The notes beneath the pieces are model-generated. The model was not told the origin of the DNA. It saw only the letters and a list, made by a program, of their open reading frames with translations, and did no database searches. A stretch of 64,000 bases of DNA from Sphingomonas sp. GTDB taxonomy: Bacteria > Pseudomonadota > Alphaproteobacteria > Sphingomonadales > Sphingomonadaceae. This document shows, in pieces, positions 13,407-21,694 of this stretch. Where the stretch lies: positions 1-64,000 of the forward strand of contig JAICSX010000004.1 in assembly GCA_025936675.1 (NCBI GenBank). The letters are read 5' to 3'. Position numbers and translations under genes: made by a program. How positions within the stretch are numbered: the first letter of the stretch is position 1; each line of letters begins with the position of its first letter.

Positions 13407-15776
13407 TCAGCTCGGCAGCGCGTAAGCGATCAGGCTATCGCCCATTGGCGTTTCCATGAAATGGTGGCCACCGGCGAAGATCACGAGATATTCGCGCCCG
13501 TTCTGCTGATAGACCATCGGCGTTGCCTGGCCGCCCGCGGGCAGCGGCACCGACCACAAGACTTTGCCGGTCCGCTCGTCGATGGCGCGCAGCAAATCGT
13601 CGGTCGCCGCGGCGATGAAGATGAGCCCGCTCGCGGTGGTCACCGCGCCGCCGTTGTTCGGGGTTCCGATCTTGAACGGCAGATAGGTCGGCAGCTTGAA
13701 TGGTCCATTCTTTCGCGCCGTGCCGAGCGGGCGATCCCACAAGGTCTTGCCCGTCGCGATGTCGATCGCGCGGATCCCGCCATAAGGCGGCCGCTTGCAC
13801 ATCAGCTTGGTGAAGGGCATCCGCCAACCGGCGTTGACGTTGACCGCATAAGGCACACCCCATTGCGGGTCGATCTGGTGCGGCTTGCTCGGCGGCGTGC
13901 TGGTCGCGAAACGCGGAACGATGCCGGCCTTGTTGGCTTCGGCTCGCGTGACGAGCTTCACGTAATTCGGCATGTCGTTGTAGTTGGCGATCGCGATTCC
14001 GCGCACCGGGTCGATTGACAGGCTGCCCCAGTCGCTGCCCCCATTATAACCCGGATACTGCACGCTATAATGGTCCACGCTCGGCGGCGTGTAGAAGCCG
14101 CGATAGTCGGCCTGGTGATACTGGATGCGGCAAATCATCTGGTCGATCGGCGACATTCCCCACATGTCGGCTTCGGTGAGCTGAGGCTTTCGAAGCGAAT
14201 TCCAAAGCGACACGATCTGCGTCGGTGAGCGGAGGCTCGGCTCGGCTCCGCCGCCGGGCGCGTTGATCGAGCCGATGGGCGCCAGCGGCCTGCCGGTCGC
14301 GCGGTCGAGGATGTAGAGGTCGCCCTGCTTCGACGCGACCAGCAGCGCCGGCGTGCCGTGATAATCGATGAGGCTCGGCTGGCTGCCGATGTCATAATCC
14401 CAGACGTCCATCTTGACCGTCTGGAAGCTCCACCGCGGCTTGCCCGTGGTGACGTCGATGGCGACGATCGAGCTATTGTACTGGTTCTCGATCGGTGTGC
14501 GGCCGGCCGAGATATAATCGTCGGCCACGTTGCCGGTCGGGACGTAAACGAGCCCGAGCTTCTCATCCCCCGCGCTGATCGACCAGCTGTTGGGCGTTCC
14601 CCGCGCCCACTGCTGGCCCTTCGGGGGATAGCCGTGCCAGTCGGGGTGCTGCATGTCCCATGCCCAGGCGAGCTTGCCGGTCTTCGCGTCGAAGCCCTGG
14701 ATCACGCCCGACGGAGCGCAGCGGCATTGCCCGTCGAGCACCTGGTGCCCGACCACGATGATACCTTTGATCACGGGCGGCGGCGAGTTGATTCCGACCG
14801 AGCCCGGCGGCGCCCAGCCCATTCCAATCTTGGTGTCCTGCTGGCCGGTGCCGTTGAACTCGGTGCACGGCTTTCCGGTCAGCGCATCGACCTCGATCAG
14901 CCGCGAATCCATCGTCCCTTCGATGATCCGGCCGCCGCACATCGAGTTCGGAGCCGCTCCCGGCACGGCGTAGTAAGAAACGCCGCGGCACGCCGTGGTG
15001 TACGGGATCCACTTGTCGGGGACCTGCGGATCGACCCGCCACACCGGCTTTCCGGTCGCGGCGTCGAGCGCGACGATGATATTTTTCGCGGTGCAGGTGT
15101 AGAGGAGGTTGCCGACCTTCAGCGGCGTGTTCTCGGTCCCGTAGAGCTTGACGTAATCGGGATCGTTGGGCTGCCCGTCGAGGTGGACCTCCCACAGCTT
15201 CCTCAGCTTGCCGACGTTGCCGGGGGTGATCTCGGTCAGCGGCGAGAAGCGCCACGCGGCATTGGTGCCGCCATAAGCCGTCCAGTCGGCGCCTGTTGGC
15301 ATCAGCGACGGGTCGCTCATCCCAGGCGAGGCCTGCGCGGGAAGCGGGTAGACGGCAGTGCCGCCGCTGGTGCCGAGGATGATGAAGGTCGCGGCAACGA
15401 AGACGATCCCGATCGCGACGCCGCCCCACGCGAAGTCCCAGCGGCGCCTGTCTCGCGGCACAAGCGTCGGCATGAACAGCAAGGTCAAAATGAGGATGAC
15501 GAGCGGGGCGACGAGCCACGGCACCATTGCCCAGGCATTGCTTCTTGATTCGGCAAATCCCCAGATCGCGCTCAAGATGAAGAGGCCGATGTAAATCCAT
15601 GCGCCGAGAAGGCGCCCGCGGAACAGGAACCAGGCCGAAGCGAGCATCGCGGTGCCGGCGATCAGATAATAGATGGAGCCGCCGAGCACGACGAGCCAGA
15701 CTCCGCCGATCGTCAGCACGATGCCAATGATCGCCATCACGATTGCAAGAATGATCGCAGCCACGCCGGCCCGCAT
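13407..15776 (-). CDS. gcd: Membrane-bound PQQ-dependent glucose dehydrogenase
   Basis: 789 residues. Oxidises glucose to gluconolactone in the periplasm and passes electrons to ubiquinone. The N-terminal approx. 130 residues hold five hydrophobic membrane helices. The rest is an eight-bladed quinoprotein beta-propeller with W-motif repeats (DAATGKPVWR, DAKTGKLAWAW, DVTTGKPRWSF, DIATGKTLWDR, DERTGKVLWS), SMCGGRII, and LYTCTAKNIIVALDA. I start at MRAGVAA, seven bases after GGGAG. No pqq biosynthesis genes are in the window, so PQQ must come from elsewhere. A close membrane quinoprotein dehydrogenase of another sugar or polyol cannot be excluded. Confidence 0.9.
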   Translation of the reverse strand: MRAGVAAIILAIVMAIIGIVLTIGGVWLVVLGGSIYYLIAGTAMLASAWFLFRGRLLGAWIYIGLFILSAIWGFAESRSNAWAMVPWLVAPLVILILTLLFMPTLVPRDRRRWDFAWGGVAIGIVFVAATFIILGTSGGTAVYPLPAQASPGMSDPSLMPTGADWTAYGGTNAAWRFSPLTEITPGNVGKLRKLWEVHLDGQPNDPDYVKLYGTENTPLKVGNLLYTCTAKNIIVALDAATGKPVWRVDPQVPDKWIPYTTACRGVSYYAVPGAAPNSMCGGRIIEGTMDSRLIEVDALTGKPCTEFNGTGQQDTKIGMGWAPPGSVGINSPPPVIKGIIVVGHQVLDGQCRCAPSGVIQGFDAKTGKLAWAWDMQHPDWHGYPPKGQQWARGTPNSWSISAGDEKLGLVYVPTGNVADDYISAGRTPIENQYNSSIVAIDVTTGKPRWSFQTVKMDVWDYDIGSQPSLIDYHGTPALLVASKQGDLYILDRATGRPLAPIGSINAPGGGAEPSLRSPTQIVSLWNSLRKPQLTEADMWGMSPIDQMICRIQYHQADYRGFYTPPSVDHYSVQYPGYNGGSDWGSLSIDPVRGIAIANYNDMPNYVKLVTRAEANKAGIVPRFATSTPPSKPHQIDPQWGVPYAVNVNAGWRMPFTKLMCKRPPYGGIRAIDIATGKTLWDRPLGTARKNGPFKLPTYLPFKIGTPNNGGAVTTASGLIFIAAATDDLLRAIDERTGKVLWSVPLPAGGQATPMVYQQNGREYLVIFAGGHHFMETPMGDSLIAYALPS

Positions 15777-15898
15777 GCCGTTTCTCCCGTTCGCGTCGCG
15801 CTGGGTTAACGGACCGCTCAACGGCTGCGTTCCAACAACTATATTCCATCAAGCGTCGACTTCGTGCAGCTTCCCTCCAGTTCTTGAGGGGGCGTTCC

Positions 15899-17602
15899 AT
15901 GAATCGATCGATCGCGCTTGCACTTGCCGGGACAGCATTTGTTTCCATCTCGGCCGCACCGCCGCCGGCGAGCTACTCGGTGCTGATCCGCGGCGGTACT
16001 ATCTATGATGGCTCCGGCGGCGAACCGTACACCGGCGACGTCGCACTGGAGGGCGACAAGATCGTCTACGTCGGACCGCATGCGCCGGGCCACGCAGGGC
16101 AGGTGATCGACGCGAGGGGCAAAGCGGTCGCTCCCGGCTTCATCAACATGCTCAGCCAGTCGCCGGTAAGCCTGCTCGCCGACGGTCGGGGACTCAGCGA
16201 CACCTACCAGGGAGTCACGCTCGAAGTGATGGGCGAAGGCACCTCGATGGGCCCGCTCAATCCGACCATGAAGAAGCTCACCCTGCAACGGCAGGGCGAC
16301 ATCAAATATCCGATCCGCTGGACGACGCTCGGGCAGTATCTCGACTATGTCACGGCGAAGGGCATCACGCCCAACGTCACCTCGTTCGTCGGCGCCGCGA
16401 CCGTGCGCGAGAACGAGCTTGGCGAAAAGGATGTCGACCCGACTCCGGCGCAGCTCACGCGTATGCGCGCGCTCGTTCGCCAGGCGATGAAGGAAGGCGC
16501 GGTCGGAGTCAGCACCGCGCTCATCTATGCACCCGGAAACTACGCCAAGACTCCCGAGATCATCGCGCTCGCCAGCGAAGCGGCCAAATGCGGCGGCATC
16601 TACATCAGCCACATGCGCGACGAGGGGCCGAAGCTATTGGAAGCGATGGACGAGCTCATCGAGATCAGCACCAAGTCCGGCGCTCCCGCCGAGATCTACC
16701 ATTACAAGCAGGCGGGCCGCGCCAACTGGGGCAAGATCGACGCAGCCAACGCCAAGGTCGAGGCCGCCCGTGCCGCCGGCCACCGCGTCACCGCCAACAT
16801 GTATACTTATGCCGCAAGCTCGACCGGCTTCGACGCGGCATTCCCGCTATGGATGCAGGACGGCGGCCTCGAAGCGTGGATCGCGCGCCTCAAGGACCCC
16901 GCGTTAAGGGCCAAGGCCATTGCCGAAATGCGCGGGCCCGGCGGCACCGAGAACGCCAAGCTGGTCACCGATGAGCCCGACAAGGTGCTCCTCGTCGGCT
17001 TCAAGAACCCCGCGTTGAAGCCGCTCACCGGCAAGACGTTGGGCCAGGTCGCCCGCGAGCGCGGCAAGCCCTCCGACGAAGTTGCCGCCGACCTCATCGT
17101 CGAGGACGGCACGCGAATCCAGGTCGTCTATTTCAGCATGAGCGACGACAATGTCCGGCGCGAGGTCGCGCTGCCGTGGATGAGCTTCGGCGCCGACGCG
17201 GCGAGCCAGGCGCCCGAAGGCGTGTTCCTGAAGTCGAGCACCCACCCGCGCGCATACGGCAATGTCGCGCGGCTGCTCGGCCATTATGTCCGCGACGAGC
17301 ATGCGACGACCATGCAGAGCGCGATCCATCGGCTGACGATGCTTCCGGCGACCAATCTGTCGCTAAAGCAGCGTGGTGCACTGAAGGCCGGCTACTACGG
17401 TGACGTTGTCGTGTTCGATCCCGCTACCATCCGCGACAATGCGACTTACGAGAAGCCGCAACAGCTCGCGACCGGCGTGAGGCAGGTCTTCATCAACGGC
17501 GTGCAGGTGTTGAAGGACGGCGCGCACACCGGCGCAAAGCCCGGGCGGTTCGTGCATGGCCCGGGCTGGACCGGTTGGCCCGGCGGAGGCGCGTGCAAGT
17601 AG
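15899..17602 (+). CDS. D-aminoacylase-like amidohydrolase lacking the HxH metal motif
   Basis: 567 residues. Signal peptide (MNRSIALALAGTAFVSISAA), then an amidohydrolase-superfamily protein of the N-acyl-D-amino-acid deacylase type: LIRGGTIYDGSG, GDKIVYVGPHA, ARGKAVAPGF. Where active members read PGFIDxHxH, this one has PGFINMLSQS (residues 79-88), so both histidines of the first metal motif are gone. YISHMRDEG, EIYHYKQAG and KSSTHPRAYG with its later His are kept. The start is the ATG after GAGGGGG. Active mononuclear D-aminoacylases use other residues too, so it may still bind one metal; activity is uncertain. Confidence 0.82.
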   Translation: MNRSIALALAGTAFVSISAAPPPASYSVLIRGGTIYDGSGGEPYTGDVALEGDKIVYVGPHAPGHAGQVIDARGKAVAPGFINMLSQSPVSLLADGRGLSDTYQGVTLEVMGEGTSMGPLNPTMKKLTLQRQGDIKYPIRWTTLGQYLDYVTAKGITPNVTSFVGAATVRENELGEKDVDPTPAQLTRMRALVRQAMKEGAVGVSTALIYAPGNYAKTPEIIALASEAAKCGGIYISHMRDEGPKLLEAMDELIEISTKSGAPAEIYHYKQAGRANWGKIDAANAKVEAARAAGHRVTANMYTYAASSTGFDAAFPLWMQDGGLEAWIARLKDPALRAKAIAEMRGPGGTENAKLVTDEPDKVLLVGFKNPALKPLTGKTLGQVARERGKPSDEVAADLIVEDGTRIQVVYFSMSDDNVRREVALPWMSFGADAASQAPEGVFLKSSTHPRAYGNVARLLGHYVRDEHATTMQSAIHRLTMLPATNLSLKQRGALKAGYYGDVVVFDPATIRDNATYEKPQQLATGVRQVFINGVQVLKDGAHTGAKPGRFVHGPGWTGWPGGGACK

Positions 17603-17614
17603 CCTGGAATGTGT

Positions 17615-18031
17615 TCAGAGCGTGACGTCGCCGGAGATCGTCTCGGTCATCCGGATCACGCGATTTCGAACAAATGGTGCTACTCCTTCGGGCAGCCGGT
17701 CGCTGACGGTTTCCCTGGCGATGAAGCTTGTCCCGCTGACCTTGACCAATTCCATCGACCAGTCCGGGAAACTGCGGCCGTCAATGGGGTCATCATGCCG
17801 CACTTCGAGCCCACTATGCCGCTGATCGCCGCGTAGATTTTCTATCAGTTGCGAGAGCGCGTCACCCGGCCCTTCGAGAATCTGGAGGAAGTGGGTTCCG
17901 TTGAAGATCAGCAGGCCGGTGATGTTCCGTCGGGCATTCTCGCGAACGGCCGTTTCGTGGATCGCCTCCAGGTCCGACGCCTGCAGATCAAGCCGCGCGA
18001 GGCTAGTGTAGGTGATGGACCTCAACGGCAT
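17615..18031 (-). CDS. BLUF-domain blue-light sensor
   Basis: 138 residues, a single FAD-binding BLUF domain with a short C-terminal cap. The key photochemical residues are present: Tyr8 (ITYTS), Asn36 (RNITGLL), Gln50 (FLQILEGP) and Trp91/Met93 (WSMELV). Blue light rearranges the Tyr-Gln-flavin hydrogen bonds. No effector domain is fused, so it should act through a partner protein. It faces a region with a 52-residue zinc-ribbon ORF and repeats rather than an EAL or GGDEF gene. GGGGAG precedes the start. Confidence 0.93.
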   Translation of the reverse strand: MPLRSITYTSLARLDLQASDLEAIHETAVRENARRNITGLLIFNGTHFLQILEGPGDALSQLIENLRGDQRHSGLEVRHDDPIDGRSFPDWSMELVKVSGTSFIARETVSDRLPEGVAPFVRNRVIRMTETISGDVTL

Positions 18032-18080
18032 TCAGCTCCCCTATCCCCTTTGGACAGATGCGCAAACGCATGACCAGGCT

Positions 18081-18239
18081 TCACGCTTCTCGCCAGCCCA
18101 TCGGCCAATCCTTGCGGAGCCGGGCGCCGCAGTGGCGGCAATAGCTTCGCCAACGTCGCTCGACGGGATCGAGGTAGGCACGCCGTCTGGAGCGGCGATG
18201 GCCGATGAGACGGCAGAGGAAGCGGGGCAAGAGACGCAT
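18081..18239 (-). CDS. Small Arg-rich CxxC protein (52 aa)
   Basis: Short ORF starting ATG at 18239, 52 residues. It has a hydrophobic/basic start (MRLLPRFLCRLIGHRRS), a basic middle and a C-x2-C knuckle (SYCRHCGARL), then KDWPMGW. With the first Cys and a His (C9, H14) this could make a zinc site. Similar small Cys/Arg-rich proteins occur in sphingomonads in my recollection, but this has not been checked by search. The Shine-Dalgarno is weak. It lies upstream of the BLUF gene on the same strand, its stop 49 bases before the BLUF start. Confidence 0.5.
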   Translation of the reverse strand: MRLLPRFLCRLIGHRRSRRRAYLDPVERRWRSYCRHCGARLRKDWPMGWREA

Positions 18240-18244
18240 GTAGA

Positions 18245-18449
18245 CTTGGCTCGCCGCATGCGAGTGCGTGAGTGAACGTCCCCTGACAATCGGCAGTGAC
18301 CCGCATCAATTCTCGAGCGACGGTGAGGAGAAGGAAGCTTGAAAAACGATGCTGCCGTGATGGCTGCTTTCGGTGGGAAGCTGCCGCTAGGCGGCCGGAA
18401 CCGTATCGCGCTTTCCTAATAGGATTTGGCGTGCTTGGCTCGCCGCATG
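18245..18449 (+). repeat. 16-base direct repeat pair
   Basis: CTTGGCTCGCCGCATG at 18245-18260 and again at 18434-18449, 189 bases apart, with no similarity outside the 16 bases. On the minus strand each copy begins CATGCGGCGAGCC. Its meaning is unknown; a duplicated regulatory or recombination remnant is possible. Confidence 0.45.
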
Positions 18450-18493
18450 GCGCTGCTCCGACCCGTGGACGATCATACCGAACAGGCTCGCGC

Positions 18494-18540
18494 TAAGTTC
18501 ACGGCAAAAGCGCCGCTCTCCGTGAACTTAGTGAACTTAA
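18494..18540 (+). promoter_or_regulatory. Inverted and tandem 9-mer upstream of Mur ligase
   Basis: Perfect 11-bp inverted repeat TAAGTTCACGG (18494-18504) / CCGTGAACTTA (18520-18530), directly followed by another GTGAACTTA (18531-18539). So the same 9-mer occurs three times in 46 bases, one in opposite orientation. It ends 52 bases before the ligase start; an operator or a leader hairpin are both possible. Confidence 0.45.
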
Positions 18541-18591
18541 GGGCACGCGCCTCTGTGCTGGCCAATTCACGCAGCAGCCAATAGGGCCGCG

Positions 18592-19986
18592 ATGATGATC
18601 GATTCACCGGTTTTTTTCAGCGGAATCGGCGGTAGCGGCATGCTCCCGCTTGCATCCATCGTGCGCGCCGGCGGCGCACGTGTTTCCGGCTCCGACCGTT
18701 CGCTCGACGCAGGCCGCACGCCGCACAAGTTCGACTATCTCCGCTCGCTCGGAATCCAGCTGTTCCCGCAGGACGGTTCCGGCCTTCAGCCGGGCATGAC
18801 GCTCGTCACTTCGGCGGCGGTCGAGGACAATGTTCCCGACGTGGTCCGCGCGAAGGAGCTCGGGCTCACCCACCTGACACGTCCACAATTCCTCGCCAGA
18901 CTGCTCAATTCCGCGCAGCGCAGCGTCGCCGTCGGCGGCACCAGCGGGAAGTCGACGGTGACTGGGATGATCGGCTGGATCCTACAGGCCTGCCACCGCC
19001 AGCCGACGGTGATGAACGGCGCGGTGATGAAGAATTTCGTGACGCCATCCGCGCCCTTCGCGAGCGCTCTGGTCGGCGATCCCGAGCTGTTCGTCAGCGA
19101 GGTCGACGAGAGCGACGGATCGATCGCGCTCTACCGGCCCGAGGTCGCGGTGCTGACCAACATCAGCCTCGACCACAAGGAGATGGACGAGCTTCGCCAG
19201 CTGTTCGCCCATTTCCTCAACGCGTCGCGGAAGGCGGTGCTGAACCTCGACGATCCGGAGACGCGCGCGCTCGCCGGCACCGTGCCGGCGGACAAGGTGG
19301 TCGGCTACGGCTTCGACAGCCCGAACGCCGACTTCATGGGCAAGGACGTGCGGCTGGAGGCCGATGGAGTCGCGTTCGCGCTCGAGGCCGAGGGTGCGCG
19401 GCACGAGGTGCGGCTCACGGTTCCGGGGCGCCACAATGCGTCCAATGCTCTGGCGGCGATCGCCGCGGCGCGGCTGCTCGGCGTTCGCGTCGACGAAGCG
19501 GTCGCCGCCATGGCGCGTTTCGAGGGGCTAAGGCGAAGGCTCGAGCGCGTTGGCCAGGCCGGTGGCGTGACGGTGATCGACGACTTTGCTCATAATCCCG
19601 ACAAGATCGCGGCGACTCTGGCAACGATGCGCGCGCAGCCCGGCCGTCTGCTGATCATGTTCCAGCCGCATGGCTACGGCCCGCTCAAGAAGATGGGCGA
19701 ACCGCTCGCGCAGAGCTTCGCCGACGGAATGGCGCCCGATGACCGGCTCTATCTGCCCGACCCAGTCTACCAGGGCGGCACCGTGGAGAAGGTTCGCGGA
19801 TCCGACTGGCTTGCGAGGCAGATCGGTGAACGCGGCAAGCAGGCCGAGCATATCCCCGAGCGGCCGAAGATCGGCGATGCGCTCATTGCCGAAGCGCGGC
19901 CCGGCGACCGGATCCTCATCATGGGCGCTCGCGACGACACCTTGATCGACTTCGCGCGGGAGCTTTTGGAGAAGCTCGGCGGTTGA
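18592..19986 (+). CDS. MurC/Mpl-like Mur ligase
   Basis: 464 residues with the three Mur ligase domains: N-terminal Rossmann-like (FFSGIGGSGMLPLA, GSDRSLDAG), the ATPase P-loop GGTSGKSTVTGM near 115-126, the VSEVDESDGS/HKEMD middle, and the C-terminal PGRHNASNALAAIAAA ... DDFAHNPDKI. It joins an amino acid or peptide to a UDP-muramic acid compound using ATP. As a single gene outside a dcw cluster it may be Mpl, which recycles the tripeptide, or a second MurC; motifs alone do not decide. Two tandem ATGs (18592, 18595). The downstream gene starts seven bases after its stop. Confidence 0.85.
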   Translation: MMIDSPVFFSGIGGSGMLPLASIVRAGGARVSGSDRSLDAGRTPHKFDYLRSLGIQLFPQDGSGLQPGMTLVTSAAVEDNVPDVVRAKELGLTHLTRPQFLARLLNSAQRSVAVGGTSGKSTVTGMIGWILQACHRQPTVMNGAVMKNFVTPSAPFASALVGDPELFVSEVDESDGSIALYRPEVAVLTNISLDHKEMDELRQLFAHFLNASRKAVLNLDDPETRALAGTVPADKVVGYGFDSPNADFMGKDVRLEADGVAFALEAEGARHEVRLTVPGRHNASNALAAIAAARLLGVRVDEAVAAMARFEGLRRRLERVGQAGGVTVIDDFAHNPDKIAATLATMRAQPGRLLIMFQPHGYGPLKKMGEPLAQSFADGMAPDDRLYLPDPVYQGGTVEKVRGSDWLARQIGERGKQAEHIPERPKIGDALIAEARPGDRILIMGARDDTLIDFARELLEKLGG

Positions 19987-19993
19987 ACGAAGC

Positions 19994-20374
19994 ATGGCCC
20001 AACCTGGAACCGTCACCGGCTGGAAACTGTCGCAGCCCGACCGTGACATGCTGCTTCAGAGCTTCCCGCCCAAATACGAGAATGTCGTCGCCGACCACGT
20101 GACGCTGAGGACTGGCGCAACCCCCGAGACGCCGCTGCCTCGCAAGCCCGACAGCTCGAGGATCGTTGGCCGAGCCGACGACGGCAAGGGCGTCGAGTGC
20201 ATGGTGGTCGAGCTCGACGGGACGAGCGACCGGCCCGACGGCTCGACCTACCACATCACCTGGTCGCTAGGCCCGACTCGAAGGGCGCGCGAGAGCAATG
20301 ACGTGCTGCGCGACCATGGCTGGGACTATCTGGACACGCCGATCGCAATTGACTTGGAGCCCGCGCGCTTCTGA
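19994..20374 (+). CDS. Conserved hypothetical protein
   Basis: 126 residues, soluble, no signal peptide or membrane segment. Contains FPPKYENVVADHVTL near 25-40 and STYHITWSLGPTRRARESNDVL near 83-104; two H-x-T-type segments 50 residues apart (HVTL and HITW) are reminiscent of 2H phosphoesterase motifs, but the similarity is weak and unproven. It sits between the Mur ligase and a HAD nucleotidase, overlapping the latter by one base (TGATG), so it is probably in that operon. Confidence 0.65.
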   Translation: MAQPGTVTGWKLSQPDRDMLLQSFPPKYENVVADHVTLRTGATPETPLPRKPDSSRIVGRADDGKGVECMVVELDGTSDRPDGSTYHITWSLGPTRRARESNDVLRDHGWDYLDTPIAIDLEPARF

Positions 20375-20874
20375 TGCCGAAGGAAAAGAACGAGCCGCGG
20401 CTGTTCCTCGACGCCGACGGCGTGCTTGCCGACTTCGACGAGGGTGCAAAGCGGCTGCTTCGAATGCCTGTTCGTCAGTTCGAAGCGAAGCACGGGCGCG
20501 GGGCTTTCTGGAAACGCCTTGCGCAGGCAACGAATTTCTACGGCACGCTGCCCGAAATGCCCGATGCCCGGCTGCTGTTCGACGCCGTCAAGCATCTCGA
20601 GCCGACGATCCTCACCGGCCTGCCGCTCGGCAAATGGGCCGCGCCGCAGAAAGTCGAGTGGGCGGCGGAGCATTTTCCGGGCGTTCCGATCATCACCTGC
20701 ATGGCGCGCGACAAGCACAAGCACATGCGTCCCGGCGACGTACTGGTCGACGACCGCGAGAACCACCGCAAGAGCTATGAAGAGGCGGGCGTCATCTTCG
20801 TCCACCACAAGAGTGCGGAGGAAAGCATCCGGGAGCTGGCGGAGATATTTCCGTCGGTGAAGGTGCCAGCCTGA
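20374..20874 (+). CDS. HAD-family 5'-nucleotidase-like phosphatase
   Basis: 166 residues. HAD motif I is FLDADGVLAD (nucleophile Asp13, acid Asp15); motif II lies in LTGLPLG near 80, and the acidic motif IV is VLVDDRENH near 123. The layout, with the short cap FDEGAKRLL, is that of the 5'(3')-deoxyribonucleotidase (NT5C) branch, which dephosphorylates nucleoside monophosphates. Overlaps the upstream gene by one base, indicating coupling. Confidence 0.8.
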   Translation: MPKEKNEPRLFLDADGVLADFDEGAKRLLRMPVRQFEAKHGRGAFWKRLAQATNFYGTLPEMPDARLLFDAVKHLEPTILTGLPLGKWAAPQKVEWAAEHFPGVPIITCMARDKHKHMRPGDVLVDDRENHRKSYEEAGVIFVHHKSAEESIRELAEIFPSVKVPA

Positions 20875-20887
20875 CGGCCAGAAATGC

Positions 20888-20926
20888 AGCGAGGCAACCC
20901 AGTGCGTGCTGCTGGATTGCCTCGCT
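20888..20926. terminator. Bidirectional hairpin between converging genes
   Basis: Perfect 10-bp inverted repeat AGCGAGGCAA (20888-20897) / TTGCCTCGCT (20917-20926), with a further CCAG/CTGG pairing inside the loop. Lies between the HAD gene (ends 20874) and the convergent minus-strand gene (ends 20946). No strong T run on either side. Confidence 0.6.
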
Positions 20927-20945
20927 ATCCTTGGAAGAGAAAAAT

Positions 20946-21497
20946 TTAGGCGGCGGTCTTCAGGTCGACCTTCTCGACCCACTCGGGCCAGAATACCGGC
21001 TCACGGCTCGACCAGCCTGGCGCAGTCGCGGCGCTCTCGCTGATCGACTGGAGCAGGGTCCGGCGACGATCAGGGTGAAGGTGCGGAAGGGCCGCAGCGG
21101 CGCAGAAAGCACTCGGCAGCCACGGCCGCGACGACGCGCCGATCAGCCGCTCGTAAAGGAAACGGAAGGCCGCGAAATTCGGAAGCCGGTCCTGGCCGAG
21201 ATCGAACGCGGCCAGCGTGATCAGCATGCCGATGAAGGGCTCGATCATGTCGAGACCGCTGTCGTCCGGCACCTGGAGGCGCAGATGATCGAGCTGCTTG
21301 TAGAGACGAGCCTGGGCGCGGATCGAGGCGGCTTCGCCTTCATCGCGTGCCCAGCATTCGATCGGGTCACGGCGGCCATAGGCCACATCGAGCGATCGGC
21401 GGATGTACCGCTGCGTAGCTTTGGCAAAGCCCGCGAACTCCTTCATTTCGGAGATCAGCATCGCGCCGCTTGCCGGCTGGCTGGTCCGCGTAATCAT
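20946..21497 (-). CDS. Hypothetical protein, helical
   Basis: 183 residues, predicted largely alpha-helical, without signal peptide or obvious membrane helix. Begins MITRTSQPASGAMLISEMKEFAGFAKATQRYIRRSL, which looks like an amphipathic helix. A Cys and a DD motif (WARDEGEA, VPDDSGLDMIEP) are the only notable points. I do not recognise it; its reading-frame codon use is like that of its neighbours. It stands alone and convergent to the HAD operon. Confidence 0.6.
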   Translation of the reverse strand: MITRTSQPASGAMLISEMKEFAGFAKATQRYIRRSLDVAYGRRDPIECWARDEGEAASIRAQARLYKQLDHLRLQVPDDSGLDMIEPFIGMLITLAAFDLGQDRLPNFAAFRFLYERLIGASSRPWLPSAFCAAAALPHLHPDRRRTLLQSISESAATAPGWSSREPVFWPEWVEKVDLKTAA

Positions 21498-21664
21498 GAA
21501 CCCGACTCCTTAGTTCCCAGGCGGGATCATGCGGCGGTATTGGTTTCGAGAAACTTAACCACAGTCCCACCCCCCATTCATATTGAATCAGAGGGGAGTC
21601 AGCGCGTCTAGGCTAGAAATTGACGGCAAGTCGCAAAACTGTGGATTGTTGATTTGTTGCAACT

Positions 21665-21686
21665 ACCGTCACGTTTTTGTGACGGT
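21665..21686 (-). terminator. Hairpin downstream of small acidic protein gene
   Basis: Perfect 8-bp inverted repeat ACCGTCAC (21665-21672) / GTGACGGT (21679-21686) with a 6-base loop, 9 bases beyond the stop at 21695. A second CTCGGG/CCCGAG hairpin overlaps the gene's last codons (21698-21713). Confidence 0.55.
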
Positions 21687-21694
21687 TGCGTAAC

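Larger units (their letters stand above)
18240..18591. other. 352-base gene-poor stretch with repeats
   Basis: No convincing coding region on either strand. It contains the 16-base repeat CTTGGCTCGCCGCATG twice (18245-18260 and 18434-18449) and a 9-mer TAAGTTCAC/GTGAACTTA three times just before the Mur ligase gene. It serves as the leader for the ligase gene on the plus strand and for the small CxxC gene on the minus strand. Confidence 0.5.

Noticed and set aside
13407..15821. Long ORF with starts on the opposite strand (14358-15548) and other frames inside the glucose dehydrogenase gene
   Set aside because: High-GC codon bias gives long open frames opposite real genes; those translations are Arg/Asp-rich and lack any motif, while the minus frame is a full quinoprotein.
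18296..18496. Arg-rich 66-codon plus-strand ORF
   Set aside because: No Shine-Dalgarno, no motif; sits over the repeats and probably random in GC-rich DNA.
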